Source of the DNA: Eretmocerus hayati
Taxonomy: Eukaryota; Arthropoda; Insecta; Hymenoptera; Aphelinidae
Length of the DNA: 64,000 nucleotides
Reading direction: 5' to 3'
Assembly: GCA_029851415.1 (NCBI GenBank)
Contig: CM056742.1
Location: 78,110,748-78,174,747, forward strand
The stretch's first letter is position 1; every line of letters starts with the position of its first letter. Under the pieces are notes generated by a model. The model worked only from the letters and a program-made list of their open reading frames with translations. It was not told where the DNA came from and made no database searches. A program made the position numbers and the translations under genes. This document shows positions 11,422 through 24,808 of the stretch, piece by piece.

Positions 11422-14400
11422 CCAGGAGGCACTGTTCCAAAATTGATCTATTGGGATCGCTCTTTTGTGACGGAAAGAGGTGCCTAAATTTTCCTCAGCC
11501 CCCCCCCCCCAGCCCGTCGAATGCCGACACCCCCAAATCGGATGTTGGAATTCGGGAAATTTTTTAGAACAGGCCAGGAGGCTCTGTTCCAAAATTTCTC
11601 GATCGGGATCGCTTTTTTGTGACGATAGAGGGTGCCTGTAATTCTTGCAGCCCCCCGGTGAATGCCGACGTCCCCAAATCGGGGGTTGAAGTTCGGGAAT
11701 TCTTTTAAAAACAGGCCAGGAGGCTCTGTACCGAAATTTCTCCTCCGGGATCGCTTTCTTGAGACGAAAGAAGGTGCCTGAATTTTTTGCAGCCCCCCCC
11801 CTTCCCCCGGTGAATGCCGACAACCCCAAATCGGGAGTTGAAATCCGGGAATTCTAATAAGAACGGGCCAGGAGGCTCTGTTCCAAAATTTCTCGATTGG
11901 GATCGCTTTCTTGTGACGAGAGAGGGTGCCTGAAATTTTTTGCAGCCCCCCGCGGTGGATGCCGACACCCCCAAATCAGGGTTGAAATACGGGAATTCTT
12001 GTAGAACAGGCCAGGAGGCTCTGTTCCAAAATTTCTCGATCGGGATCGCTTTTTCGTGACGATAGAGGGTCCCTGAAATTTTTGCAGCCCCCCGGTGAAT
12101 GCCAAAACCCCCGAATCGGGGGTTGAAATACGGGAATTTTTTTAGAACAGGCCAGGAGGCTCTGTTCCATAATTTCTCCCCCGGGATCGCAATCTTAAGA
12201 CAAAAGAAGGTGCCTGAATTTTTTGCAGCCCCCCCCCCCCCGCAGTGAATGCCGACACCCCCAAATCGGGGGTTGAAATTCGGGAATTTCCCAGAAGAGG
12301 CCAGGAGAATCTGTTCTGAAATTTCTCGATTGGAATCGCTTTCTTGTGACGAGAGAGGGTGCCTGAATTTTTTGCAGTCCCCCCCCCCCCCCGGTGAATT
12401 TCGACACCGTCAGATCGGGGGTTGAAATTCGGGAATTTTTTTGAGAACGGGCCAGGAGGCTCTGTTCCAAAATTTCTCCATTGGGATCGCTTTCTTGTAA
12501 CGAAGGAAGGTGCCTGAATTTTTTGCAGCCTCCCCCCCCCCCTGTGAATGCCGACACCCTCAGATCGGGGGTTGAAATTCGGGAATTTTAATAAGAACTG
12601 GCCAGGAGGCTCTGTTCCGAAATTTCTCGATTGGGATCGCTCTCTTGTGATGGGAGAGGGTGCCTGAATTTTTCGCAGCCCCCCCGGTGAATGCCGACAC
12701 CCCCAAATCGGGGATCTGAAAATGCAACCCCCAGATCGGGGGTTGAAATTCGGGAATTTTAATAAGAACGGGCCAGGAGGCTCTGTTCCAAAATTTCTCG
12801 ATTGGGATCGCTCTCTTGTGATGGGAGAGGGTGCCTGAATTTTTCGCAGCCCCCCCGGTGAATGCCGACAACCCCAAATCGGGGATTTGAAAATGAAACC
12901 CCCAGATCGGGGGTTGAAATTCGGGAATTCTAATAAGAACGGGCCAGGAGGCTCTGTTCCGAAATTTCTCGATCGAATCGCTCTCTTGTGATGGGAGAGG
13001 GTGCCTGAATTTTTCACAGCCCCCCCGGTGAATGCCGACACCCCCGAATCGGGGATTTGAAAATGAAAGCCCCAGATCGGGGGTTGAAATTCGGGAATTT
13101 TAATAAGAACGGGCCAGGAGGCTCTGTTCCAAAATTACTCGATCGGGATCGCTTTCTTGTGACGAGAGAGGGTGCCTGAATTTTTTGCAGCCCCCCCCCC
13201 CCCCCCAGTGAATGCCGACACCCCCAAATCGGGGGTATTGAAATCCGGGGATTTTTTTAGAACAGGCCAGGAGGCTCTGTTCCAAAATCTCGATGGGGAT
13301 CGCTTTCTTGTGATGAGAGAGGGTGCCTGAATTTTTTGCAGCCCCCCCGGTGAATGCCGACACCCCCAAATCAGGGTTGAAATACGGGAATTTCTTTAGA
13401 ACAGGCCAGGAGACTCTGTTCCAAAATTTCTCGATTGCGATCGCTTCCTTGTGACGAGAGAAGGTGCCTGAATTTTTTTGCAGCCCCCCCGGTGAATGCC
13501 GACAACCCCAAATCGGGGGTTGAAATTCGGGAATTTTTTTAGAACAGGTCAGGAGGCGCTGTTCTAAAATTTCTCGATTGGGATCGCTTTCTTGTGATGA
13601 GAGAGGGTGCCTGAATTTTTTGCAGCCACCCCGGTGAATGCCGACACCCCCAAATCGGGGGTTGAAATACGGGAATTTTTTCAGAACAGGCCAGGAGGCT
13701 CTGTTCCAAAATTTCTCGATCGGGATCGCTTTTTCGTGACGATAGAGGGTGCCTGAAATTTTTGCAGCCCCCCGGTGAATGCCGACACCCCCAAAACGGG
13801 GGTTGAAATTCGGGAATTTTTTTTTACAAAATTGGCCAGGAGGCTCTGTTCCATAATTCCTCCTTCGGGATCGCTTTCTTAAGACGAAAGAAGGTGCCTG
13901 AATTTTTTGCAGCCCCCCCCCCCCCAGTGAATGCCGACACCCCCAAATCGGGGGTTGAAATTCGGGAATTTCCCAGAAGAGGCCAGGAGAATCTGTTCTA
14001 AAATTTCTCGATTGGGATCGCTTCCTTGTGACGAGAGAGGGTGCCTGAATTTTTTGCAGTCCCCCCCCCCCCCCCGGTGAATTTCGACACCGTCAGATCG
14101 GGGGTTGAAATTCGGGAATTTTTTTGAGAACGGGCCAGGAGGCTCTGTTCCAGAATTTCTCCATTGGGATCGCTTTCTTGTAACGAAGGAAGGTGCCTGA
14201 ATTTTTTGCAGCCTCCCCCCCCCCTGTGAATGCCGACACCCCCAAATCAGGGTTGAAATACGGGAATTTTTTTAGAACAGGCCAGGAGGCTCTGTTCCAA
14301 AATTTCTCGATCGGGATCGCTTTTTCGTGACGATAGAGGGTCCCTGAAATTTTTGCAGCCCCCCGGTGAATGCCAAAACCCCCAAAACGGGGGTTGAAAT

Positions 14401-14694
14401 TCGGGAATGTTCTTAAAAACAGGCCAGGAGGCTCTGTTCCATGATTTCTCCTCCGGGATCGCGTTCTTAAGACAAAAGAAGGTGCCTGAATTTTTTGCAG
14501 CCCCCCCCCGCAGTGAATGCCGACACCCCCAAATCGGGGGTTGAAATTCGGGAATTTCCCAGAAGAGGCCAGGAGAATCTGTTCTAAAATTTCTCGATCG
14601 GGATCGCTTCCTTGTGACGAGAGAGGGTGCCTGAATTTTTTGCAGCCCCCCCCCAGTGAATGCCGACACCCCCAAATCGGGGGTTGAAATTCAG

Positions 14695-17600
14695 GAATTT
14701 TTTTAAGAACGGGCCAGGAGGCTCTGTTCCAAAATTTCTCGATTGGGATCGCTTCCTTGTGATGGGAGAGGGTGCCTGGTTCTTTCGCAGCCCCCCCGGT
14801 GAATGCCGACACCCCCAAATCGGGGATCTGAAAATGAAACCCCCAGATCGGGGGTTGAAATTCGGGAATTTTAATAAGAACGGGCCAGGAGGCTCTGTTC
14901 CAAAATTTCTCGATTGGGATCGCTCTCTTGTGATGGGAGAGGGTGCCTGAATTTTTCGCAGCCCCCCCGGTGAATGCCGACAACCCCAAATCGGGAATTT
15001 GAAAATGAAACCCCCAGATCGGGGGTTGAAATTCGGGAATTTTAATAAGAACGGGCCAGGAGGCTCTGTTCCAAAATTTCTCGATCGAATCGCTCTCTTG
15101 TGATGGGAGAGGGTGCCTGAATTTTTCACAGCCCCCCCGGTGAATGCCGACACCCCCGAATCGGGGATTTGAAAATGAAAGCCCCAGATCGGGGGTTGAA
15201 ATTCGGGAATTTTAATGAGAACGGGCCAGGAGGCTCTGTTCCAAAATTACTCGATCGGGATCGCTTTCTTGTGACGAGAGAGGGTGCCTGAATTTTTTGC
15301 AGCCCCCCCCCCCCCAGTGAATGCCGACACCCCCAAATCGGGGGTATTGAAATCCGGGGATTTTTTTAGAACAGGCCAGGAGGCTCTGTTCCAAAATCTC
15401 GATGGGGATCGCTTTCTTGTGATGAGAGAGGGTGCCTGAATTTTTCGCAGCCCCCCCGGTGAATGCCGACACCCCCAAATCAGGGTTGAAATACGGGAAT
15501 TTCTTTAGAACAGGCCAGGAGACTCTGTTCCAAAATTTCTCGATTGCGATCGCTTCCTTGTGACGAGAGAAGGTGCCTGAATTTTTTTGCAGCCCCCCCG
15601 GTGAATGCCGACAACCCCAAATCGGGGGTTGAAATTCGGGAATTTTTTTAGACCAGGTCAGGAGGCGCTGTTCCAAAATTTCTCGATTGGGATCGCTTTC
15701 TTGTGATGAGAGAGGGTGCCTGAATTTTTTGCAGCCCCCCCGGTGAATGCCGACACCACCAAATCGGGGGTTGAAATACGGGAATTTTTTCAGAACAGGC
15801 CGGGAGGCTCTGTTCCAAAATTTCTCGATCGGGATCGCTTTTTCGTGACGATAGAGGGTGCCTGAAATTTTTGCAGCCCCCCGGTGAATGCCGACACCCC
15901 CAAAACGGGGGTTGAAATTCGGGAATTTTTTGAAAAATTGGCCAGGAGGCTCTGTTCCATAATTCCTCCTTCGGGATCGCTTTCTTAAGACGAAAGAAGG
16001 TGCCTGAATTTTTTGCAGCCCCCCCCCCCCCCCAGTGAATGCCGACACCCCCAAATCGGGGGTTGAAATTCGGGAATTTCCCAGAAGAGGCCAGGAGAAT
16101 CTGTTCTAAAATTTCTCGATCGGGATCGCTCCCTTGTGACGAGAGAGGGTGCCTGAATTTTTTGCAGCCCCCCCACCGGTGAATTCCGACACCCCGAAAT
16201 CGGGGGTTGAAATTCGGGAATTTTTTTAAGAACGGGCCAGGAGAATCTGTTCTAAAATTTCTCGATCGGGATCGCTTCCTTGTGACGAGAGAGGGTGCCT
16301 GAATTTTTTGCAGCCCCCCCCCCGGTGAATTCCGACACCCCCAAATCGGGGGTTGAAATTCGGGAATTTTTTTAAGAACGGGCCAGGTGGCTCTGTTCCG
16401 AAATTTCTCGATTGGGATCGCTTTTTTGTGACGAGAGATGGTGCCTGAATTCTTTGCAGTCCCCCCGGTGAATGCCCACACCCCCAAATCGGGGGTTGGA
16501 ATTCGGGATTTTTTTTAGAAGAGGCCAGGAGGCTCTGTTCCAAAATTCCTCGATCGGGATCGTTTTTTTGTGACGAGAGAAGGTGCCTGAATTTTTTGCA
16601 GCCCCCCCCCCCCCCTGTGAATGCCGACACCCTCAGATCGGGGGTTGAAATTCGGGGATTTTAATAAGAACGGGCCAGGAGGCTCTGTTCCAAAATTCCT
16701 CGATTGGGATCGCTTCCTTGTGACGAGAGAGGGTGCCTGAATTTTTTGCAGCCCCCCCTCCCCGGTGAATTCCGACACCCCGAAATCGGGGGTTGAAATT
16801 CGGGAATTTTTTTAAGAACGGGCCAGGAGAATCTGTTCTAAAATTTCTCGATCGGGATCGCTTCCTTGTGACGAGAGAGGGTGCCTGAATTTATTTTTTG
16901 CAGCCCCCCCCCCCCGGTGAATTCCGACACCCCCTAATCGGGGGTTGAAATTCGGGATTTTTTTTAGAAGAGGCCAGGAGGCTCTGTTCCAAAATTTCTC
17001 GATCGGGATCGCTTTTTTGTGACGAGAGAAGGTGCCTGAATTTTTTGCAGCCCCCCCCCCCCTGTGAATGCCGACACCCCCAAATAGGGGGTTGAAATTC
17101 GGGGATTTTAATAAGAACGGGCCAGGAGGCTCTGTTCCAAAATTTCTCGATTGGGATCGCTTCCTTGTGATGAGAGAGGGTGCCTGAATTTTTTGCAGCT
17201 CCCCCGGTGAATGCCGACACCCCCAAATCGGGGATTTGAAAATGAAACCCCCAGATCGGGTTTGAAATTCGGGAATTTTTTTAAGAACAGGCCAGGAGGC
17301 TCTGTTCCAAAATTACTCGATCGGGATCGCTTTCTTGTGACGAGAGAGGGTGCTTGAATTTCTCGCAGCCCCCCCCCCCCCCCAGTGAATGCCGACACCC
17401 CCAAATCGGGCGTTGAAATACGGGAATTTTTTTAGAACAGGCCAGGAGGCTCTGTTCCAAAATTACTCGATCGGGATCGCTTTCTTGTGACGAGAGAGGG
17501 TGCTTGAATTTCTTGCAGCCCCCCCCCCCAGTGAATGCCGACACCCCCAAATCGGGCGCTGAAATACGGGAATTTTTTTAGAACAGGCCAGGAGGCTCTG

Positions 17601-19510
17601 TTCCAAAATTACTCGATGGGGATCGCTTACTTGTGACGAGAAGGGGGTGCTCGAATTTCTTGCAGCCCCCCCCCCCCCAGTGAATGCCGACACCCCCAAA
17701 TCGGGGGTTGAAATTCGGGGATTTTTTTAGAACAGGCCAGGAGGCTCTGTTCCAAAATATCTCGATTGGGATCGCTTTCTCGTGATGAGAGAGGGTGCCT
17801 GCATTTTTTGCAGCCCCCCCGGTGAATGCCGACACCCCCAAATCGGGGTTGAAATACGGGAATTATTTAAGAACATGCCAGGAGACTCTGTTCCAAAACT
17901 TCTCGATTGCGATCGCTTCCTTGTGACGAGAGAGGGTGCCTGAATTTTTTTGCAGCCCCCCCCCCCCGGTGAATGCCGACAACCCCAATTCGGGGGTTGA
18001 AATTCGGGAATTTTTTTAGAACAGGCCAGGAGGCTCTGTTCCAAAATTTCTCGATTGGGATCGCTTTCTTGTGATGAGAGAGGGTGCCTGAATTTTTCGC
18101 AGCCCCCCCCCCCGGTGAATGCCGACAACCCCGAATCGGGGGTTGAAATACGGGAATTTTTTTAGAACAGGCCAGGAGGCTCTGTTCCAAAATTTCTCCT
18201 CCGGGATCGCTTTCTTGAGACAAAAGAAGGTGCCTGAATTTTTTCCAGCCCCCCCCCCCCGCCGTGAATGCCGTCGACCCCAAATCGGGGGTTGAAATTC
18301 GGGAATTTCCCAGAAGAGGCCAGGAGAATCTGTTCTCAAATTTCTCGATTGGGATCGCTTCCTTGTGACGAGAGAGGGTGCCTGAATTTTTTGCAGCCCC
18401 CCCCCCCCCGGTGAATGCCGACACCCTCAGATCGGGGGTTGAAATTCGGGAATTTTTTTAAGAACGGGCCAGGAGGCTCTGTTCCAAAATTTCTCCATTG
18501 GGATCGCTTTCTTGTAACGAAGGAAGGTGCCTGATTTTTTGCAGCCTCCCCCCCCCCCCTGTGAATGCCGACACCCTCAGATCGGGGCTTGAAATTCGGG
18601 AATTTCAATAAGAACGGGCCAGGAGGCTCTGTTCCGAAATTTCTCGATTGGGATCGCTCTCTTGTGATGGGAGAGGGTGCCTGAATTTTTCGCAGCCCCC
18701 CCGGTAAATGCCGACACCCCCAAATCGGGGATCTGAAAATGAAACCCCCAGATCGGGGGTTGAAATTCGGGAATTTTAATAAGAACGGGCCAGGAGGCTC
18801 TGTTCCAAAATTTCTCGATTGGGATCTGTCTCTTGTGATGGGAGAGGGTGCCTGAATTTTTCGCAGCCCCCCCGGTGAATGCCGACAACCCCAAATCGGG
18901 GATTTGAAAATGAAACCCCCAGATCGGGGGTTGAAATTCGGGAATTTTCATAAGAACGGGCCAGGAGGCACTGTTCCAAAATTGATCTATTGGGATCGCT
19001 CTTTTGTGACGGAAAGAGGTGCCTAAATTTTCCTCAGCCCCCCCCCCCAGCCCGTCGAATGCCGACACCCCCAAATCGGATGTTGGAATTCGGGAAATTT
19101 TTTAGAACAGGCCAGGAGGCTCTGTTCCAAAATTTCTCGATCGGGATCGCTTTTTTGTGACGATAGAGGGTGCCTGTAATTCTTGCAGCCCCCCGGTGAA
19201 TGCCGACGTCCTCAAATCGGGGGTTGAAGTTCGGGAATTCTTTTAAAAACAGGCCAGGAGGCTCTGTACCGAAATTTCTCCTCCGGGATCGCTTTCTTGA
19301 GACGAAAGAAGGTGCCTGAATTTTTTGCAGCCCCCCCCTTCCCCCGGTGAATGCCGACAACCCCAAATCGGGAGTTGAAATCCGGGAATTCTAATAAGAA
19401 CGGGCCAGGAGGCTCTGTTCCAAAATTTCTCGATTGGGATCGCTTTCTTGTGACGAGAGAGGGTGCCTGAAATTTTTTGCAGCCCCCCGCGGTGGATGCC
19501 GACACCCCCA
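14695..19510 (+). repeat. Large duplicated segment, copy 2 (offset 6.8-7.5 kb)
   Basis: This is the partner of 7890-11975. It is longer because of added monomers, including an extra set around 16.5-16.9 kb and the CCGTCGACCCC unit near 18270. Its last third is itself the start of the 8.27-kb-offset pair. Confidence 0.75.
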
Positions 19511-21500
19511 AATCGGGGGTTGAGATACGGGAATTTTTTTAGAACAGGCCAGGAGGCTCTGTTCCAAAATTTCTCGATCGGGATCGCATTCTTGTGACGA
19601 GAGAGGGTGCCTGAATTTTTTGCAGCCCCCTCCCCCCCGGTGAATGCCGACACCCTCAGATCGGGGGTTGAAATTCGGGAATTTTTTTAAGAACGAGCCA
19701 GGCGGCTCTGTTCCCAAAATTTCTCCATTGGGATCGCTTCCTTGTAACGAAGGAAGGTGCCTGAATTTTTTGCAGCCCCCCCCCTGTGAATGCCGACACC
19801 CTCAGATCGGGGGTTGAAATTCGGGAATTTTAATAAGAACGGGCCAGGAGGCTCTGTTCCGAAATTTCTCGATTGGGATCGCTCTCTTGTGATGGGAGAG
19901 GGTGCCTGAATTTTTCGCAGCCCCCCCGGTGAATGCCGACACCCCCAAATCGGGGATCTGAAAATGAAACCCCCAGATGGGGGGCTGAAATTCGGGAATT
20001 TTAATAAGAACGGGCCAGGAGGCTCCGTTCCAAAATTTCTCGATTGGGATCGCTCTCTTGTGATGGGAGAGGGTGCCTAAATTTTTCGCAGCCCCCCCGG
20101 TGAATGCCGACAACCCCAAATCGGGGATTTGAAAATGAAACCCCCAGATCGGGGGTTGAAATTCGGGGATTTCAATAAGAACGGGCCAGGAGGCTCTGTT
20201 CCAAAATTTCTCGATCGGGATCGCTCTCTTGTGATGAGAGAGGATGCCTGAATTTTTTGCAGCCCCCCCCCCCGGTGAATGCCGACACCCCCCGAAATCG
20301 GGGTTGCATTCCGGGAATCTTTCAAAGAACGGGCCAGGAGGCTCTGTTCCAAAGATTCTCGATCGGGATCGCTTTTTTTGTGGTGAGAGAAGGTGCCTGA
20401 ATTTTTTGCAGCCCCCCCGTCGGATGCCGACACCCCCAAATCGGGGTTTGAAATTCGGGGATTTTTTTAGAAGAGGCCAGGAGGCTCTGTTCCAGAATAT
20501 CTCGATCGGGATCGCTTCCTTGTGACTAGAGAGGATGCCTGAATTTTTTGCAGCCCCCCCCCCCCCGGTGAATGCCGACACCCCCAAGTCGGGGGTTGAA
20601 ATTCGGGAATTTTTTTAGAACAGGCCAGGAGGCTCTGTTCCAAAATTCCTCGATTGGGATCGCTTCCTCGTGACGAGAGAGGGTGCCTGGATTTTCTGCA
20701 GCCCCCCGGTGGATTCCGACAACCCCAAATCGGGGGTTGAATTTCGGGAATTTTTTAAAGAACGGGCCAGGAGGCTCTGTTCCAAAATTGATCTATTGGC
20801 ATCGCTCTTTTGTGACGGAAAGAGGTGCCTAAATTTTTCTCAGTCCCCCCCCCCCAGCCCGTCGAATGCCGACACCCCCAAATCGGATGTTGGAATTCGG
20901 GAAATTTTTTAGAACAGGCCAGGAGGCTCTGTTCCAAAATTTCTCGATCGGGATCGCTTTTTTGTGACGATAGAGGGTGCCTGTAATTTTTGCAGCCCCC
21001 CGGTGAATGCCGACGTCCCCAAATCGGGGGTTGAAGTTCGGGAATTCTTTTAAAAACAGGCCAGGAGGCTCTGTACCGAAATTTCTCCTCCGGGATCGCT
21101 TTCTTGAGACGAAAGAAGGTGCCTGAATTTTTTGCAGCCCCCCCCTTCCCCCGGTGAATGCCGACAACCCCAAATCGGGAGTTGAAATCCGGGAATTCTA
21201 ATAAGAACGGGCCAGGAGGCTCTGTTCCAAAATTTCCCGATTGGGATCGCTTTCTTGTGATGAGAGAGGGTGCCTGAATTTTTTGCAGCACCCCGGTGAA
21301 TGCCGACACCCCCAAATCGGGGATTTGAAAATGAAACCCCCAGGTCGGGGGTTGAAATTCGGGAATTTTAATAAGAACGGGCCAGGAGGCTCTGTTCCAA
21401 AATTTCTCGATTGGGATCGCTTTCTTGTGACGAGAGAGGGTGCCTGAAATTTTTTGCAGCCCCCCGCGGTGGATGCCGACACCCCCAAATCGGGGGTTGA
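18466..21500 (+). repeat. 3.0-kb duplicated segment, copy 1 (offset 8.27 kb)
   Basis: Monomer order and most bases match 26739-29771. The offset is 8273 before the first C tract and 8271 afterwards, so the copies are nearly collinear over about 21 monomers. Shared rare variants include GGGATCTGTCTC, AGCCCGTCGAATGCC with GGATGTTGG, GCCGACGTCC, GGGAGTTGAAATCCGG and the GCACCCCGG short C tract. A third, shorter relative starts near 11.0 kb. Confidence 0.87.
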
Positions 21501-21549
21501 GATACGGGAATTTTTTTAGAACAGGCCAGGAGGCTCTGTTCCAAAATTT

Positions 21550-21700
21550 CTCGATCGGGATCGCATTCTTGTGACGAGAGAGGGTGCCTGAATTTTTTGC
21601 AGCCCCCCCCCCCCCCCAGTGAATGCCGACACCCCCAAATCGGGGGTTGAAATTCGGGAATTTTTTTGAGAACGGGCCAGGAGGCTCTGTTCCAAAATTT
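21550..21700 (+). repeat. Reference satellite monomer with its four inverted repeats
   Basis: This copy is a useful type specimen (151 bp because its C tract is 15 long). CGATC-GG-GATCG lies at 21552-21563 and contains a PvuI-type CGATCG. The pyrimidine tract, GTGACG and purine tract follow. The C homopolymer is at 21603-21617. ACCCCC (21631-21636) and GGGGGT (21642-21647) flank an AAATC loop. AAATTC (21550+100 to +105, i.e. 21650-21655) and GAATTT (21658-21663) are separated by GG. The last arm pairs GAAC(A/G)G with CTGTTC, with an inner GCC/GGC pair and an AGGA loop; in this copy one pair is a G-T wobble. These are direct readings of the sequence. That they fold in vivo is inference. Confidence 0.9.
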
Positions 21701-23365
21701 CTCCATTGGGATCGCTTTCTTGTAATGGAGGGAGATGCCTGAATTTTTTGCAGCCCCCCCCCCCCAAGTGAATGCCGACACCCTCAGATCGGGCGTTGAA
21801 ATTCGGGAATTTTAATAAGAACGGGCCAGGAGGCTCTGTTCCTAAATTTCTCGATTGGGATCGCTTTCTTGTGATGAGAGAGGGTGCCTGAATTTTCTGC
21901 AGCCCCCCCGGTGAATGCCGACACCCCCAAATCGGGGATTTGAGAATGAAAGCCCCAGATCGGGGGTTGAAATTCGGGAATTTCAATAAGAACGGGCCAG
22001 GAGGCTCTGTTCCAAAATTCCTCGATTGGGATCGCTTTCTTGTGACGAGAGAGGGTGCCTGAATCTTTTGCAGCCCCCCCCCCGTCGAATGCCGACACCC
22101 CCAAAACGGGGGTTGAAATTCGGGAATTTTTTTAGAACAGGCCAGGAGGCTCTGTTCCAGAATTTCTCGATTGGGATAGCGTTCTTGTGATGAGAGAGGG
22201 TGCCTGAATTTTTTGCAGCTCCTCCCCCCCCAGTGAATGCCGACACCCCCAAATCGGGGGTTGAAATTCGGGAATTTTTTTAGAACAGGCCAGGAGGCTC
22301 TGTTCTAAAATTTCTCGATCGGGATCGCTTCCTTGTGACGAGAGAGGGTGACTGAATTTTTTGCAGCCCCCCCCCCCAGTGAATGCCGACACCCCCAAAT
22401 CGGGGGTTGAAATTCGGGAATTTGTTGAGAAGAGGCCAGGAGGCTCTGTTCTAAAATTTCTCGATCGGGATCGCTTTTCCGTGACGAGAGAGGGTGCCTG
22501 AATTTTTTGCAGCCCCCCCCCCCCCGGTGGATGCCGACACCCCCAAATCGGGGGTTGAAATTCGGGAATTCCCCAGAAGCGGCCAGGAGGCTCTGTTCCA
22601 AAATTTCTCGATCGGGATCGCTTTTTCGTGACGAGGGAAGGTGCCTGAATTTTTTGCAGCCCCCCCGGTGAATGCCGACAGCCCCAAATCGGATGTTGAA
22701 ATTCGGGAATTTTGGTAGAACAGGCCAGGAAGCTCTGTTCCAAAATTTCTCGATCGGGATCGCTTCCTTGTGACGAGAGAGGGTGACTGAATTTTTTGCA
22801 GCCCCCCCACCTCCCCCGGTGAATGCAGACTACCCCCCAAATCGGGGGTTGAAATTCGGGAATTTCCCAGGAGCGGCCAGGAGGCTCTGTTCCAAAATTC
22901 CTCGATCGGGATCGCTTTTTCGTGACGAGAGGAGGTGCCTGAATTTTTTGCAGCCCCCCCGGTGAATGCCGACACCCCAAATCGGGGGTTGGTATTCGGG
23001 AATTTTTTTAAAACAGGCCAGGAGGCTCTGTCCCATAATTCCTCCTTCGGGATCGCTTTCTTAAGACGAAAGAAGGTGCCTGAATTTTTTGCAGCCCCCC
23101 CGGTGAATGCCGACAGCCCCAAATCGGATGTTGAAATTCGGGAATTTTGGTAGAACAGGCCAGGAAGCTCTGTTCCAAAATTTCTCGATTGGGATCGCTT
23201 TCTTGTGACGAGAGAGGGTGCCTGAAATTTTTTGCAGCCCCCCGCGGTCGATGCCGACACCCCCAAATCGGGGGTTGAGATACGGGAATTTTTTTAGAAC
23301 AGGCCAGAAGGCTCTGTTCCAGAATTTCTCGATCGGGATCGCATTCTTGTGACGAGAGAGGGTGC
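21670..23365 (+). repeat. 1.7-kb duplicated segment, copy 1 (offset about 3.14 kb)
   Basis: This matches about 24809-26510. Markers are CTTGTAATGGAGGGAGATGCC, GGGATAGCGTTCTTG, CAGCTCCTCC, GGGTGACTGAATT, and the interrupted tract CCCACCTCCCCCGG followed by TGCAGA. The offset drifts from 3139 to about 3150 through small insertions. Confidence 0.78.
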
Positions 23366-24808
23366 CTGAATTTTTTGCAGCCCCCTCCCCCCCGGTGAAT
23401 GCCGACACCCTCAGATCGGGGGTTGAAATTCGGGAATTTTTTTAAGATTGAGCCAGGCGGCTCTGTTCCCAAAATTTCTCCATTGGGATCGCTTTCTTGT
23501 AACGAAGGAAGGTGCCTGAATTTTTTGCAGCCCCCCCCCCCCTGTGAATGCCGACACCCTCAGATCGGGGGTTGAAATTCGGGAATTTTAATAAGAACGG
23601 GCCAGGAGGCTCTGTTCCGAAATTTCTCGATTGGGATCGCTCTCTTGTGATGGGAGAGGGTGCCTGAATTTTTCGCATCCCCCCGGTGAATGCCGACACC
23701 CCCAAATCGGGGATCTGAAAATGAAACCTCCAGATGGGGGGCTGAAATTCGGGAATTTTAATAAGAACGGGCCAGGAGGCTCCGTTCCAAAATTTCTCGA
23801 TTGGGATCGCTCTCTTGTGATGGGAGAGGGTGCCTAAATTTTTCGCAGCCCCCCCGGTGAATGCCGACAACCCCAAATCGGGGATTTGAAAATGAAACCC
23901 CCAGATCGGGGGTTGAAATCGGGAATTTCAATAAGAACGGGCCAGGAGGCTCTGTTCCAAAATTTCTCGATCGGGATCGCTCTCTTGTGATGAGAGAGGG
24001 TGCCTGAATTTTTTGCAGCCCCCCCCCCCCGGTGAATGCCGACACCCCCCGAAATCGGGGGTTGGAATTCGGGATTCTTTTAGAAGAGGCCAGGAGGCTC
24101 TGTTCCAAAGATTCTCGATCGGGATCACTTTTTTGTGGTGAGAGAAGGTGCCTGAATTTTTTGCAGCGCCCCCGGTGGATGCCGACACCCCCAAATCGGG
24201 GTTGCATTCCGGAAATTTTCAAAGAACGGGCCAGGAGGCTCTGTTCCAAAGATTCTCGATCGGGATCGCTTCTTTTGTGGTGAGAGAAGGTGCCTGAATT
24301 TTTTGCAGCCCCCCCGTCGGATGCCGACACCCCCAAATCGGGGTTTGAAATTCGGGGATTTTTTTAGAAGAGGCCAGGAGGCTCTGTTCCAGGATATCTC
24401 GATCGGGATCGCTTCCTAGTGACTAGAGAGGATGCCTGAATTTTTGCAGCCCCCCCCCCCCCCGGTGAATGCCGACACCCCCAAGTCGGGGGTTGAAATT
24501 CGGGAATTTTTTTAGAACAGGCCAGGAGGCTCTGTTCCAAAATTTCTCGATTGGGATCGCTTCCTCGTGACGAGAGAGGGTGCCTGGATTTCTGCAGCCC
24601 CCCGGTGGATTCCGACAACCCCAAATCGGGGGTTGAATTTCGGGAATTTTTTAAAGAACGGGCCAGGAGGCTCTGTTCCAAAATTGATCTATTGGGATCG
24701 CTCTTTTGTGACGGGAAGAGGTGCCCAAATTTTTCTCAGTCCCCCCCCCCCAGCCCGTCGAATGCCGACACCCCCCAAATCGGATGTTGGAATTCGGGAA
24801 ATTTTTTA

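Larger units (their letters stand above)
7890..11975 (+). repeat. Large duplicated segment, copy 1 (offset 6.8-7.5 kb)
   Basis: The monomer order matches about 14695-19510. The offset is 6805 bp at first, about 7240 bp around 10 kb, and 7539 bp from about 11.0 kb onward. The copies therefore differ by inserted or lost whole monomers, including two extra near 18.1-18.4 kb. Shared rare markers are CCCACACCCCC with TCTTTGCAGTCC, the GGGCGTTG and GGGCGCTG units with CTTGCAG, GGGATCTGTCTCTTG, and the AGCCCGTCGAATG unit. Confidence 0.75.
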
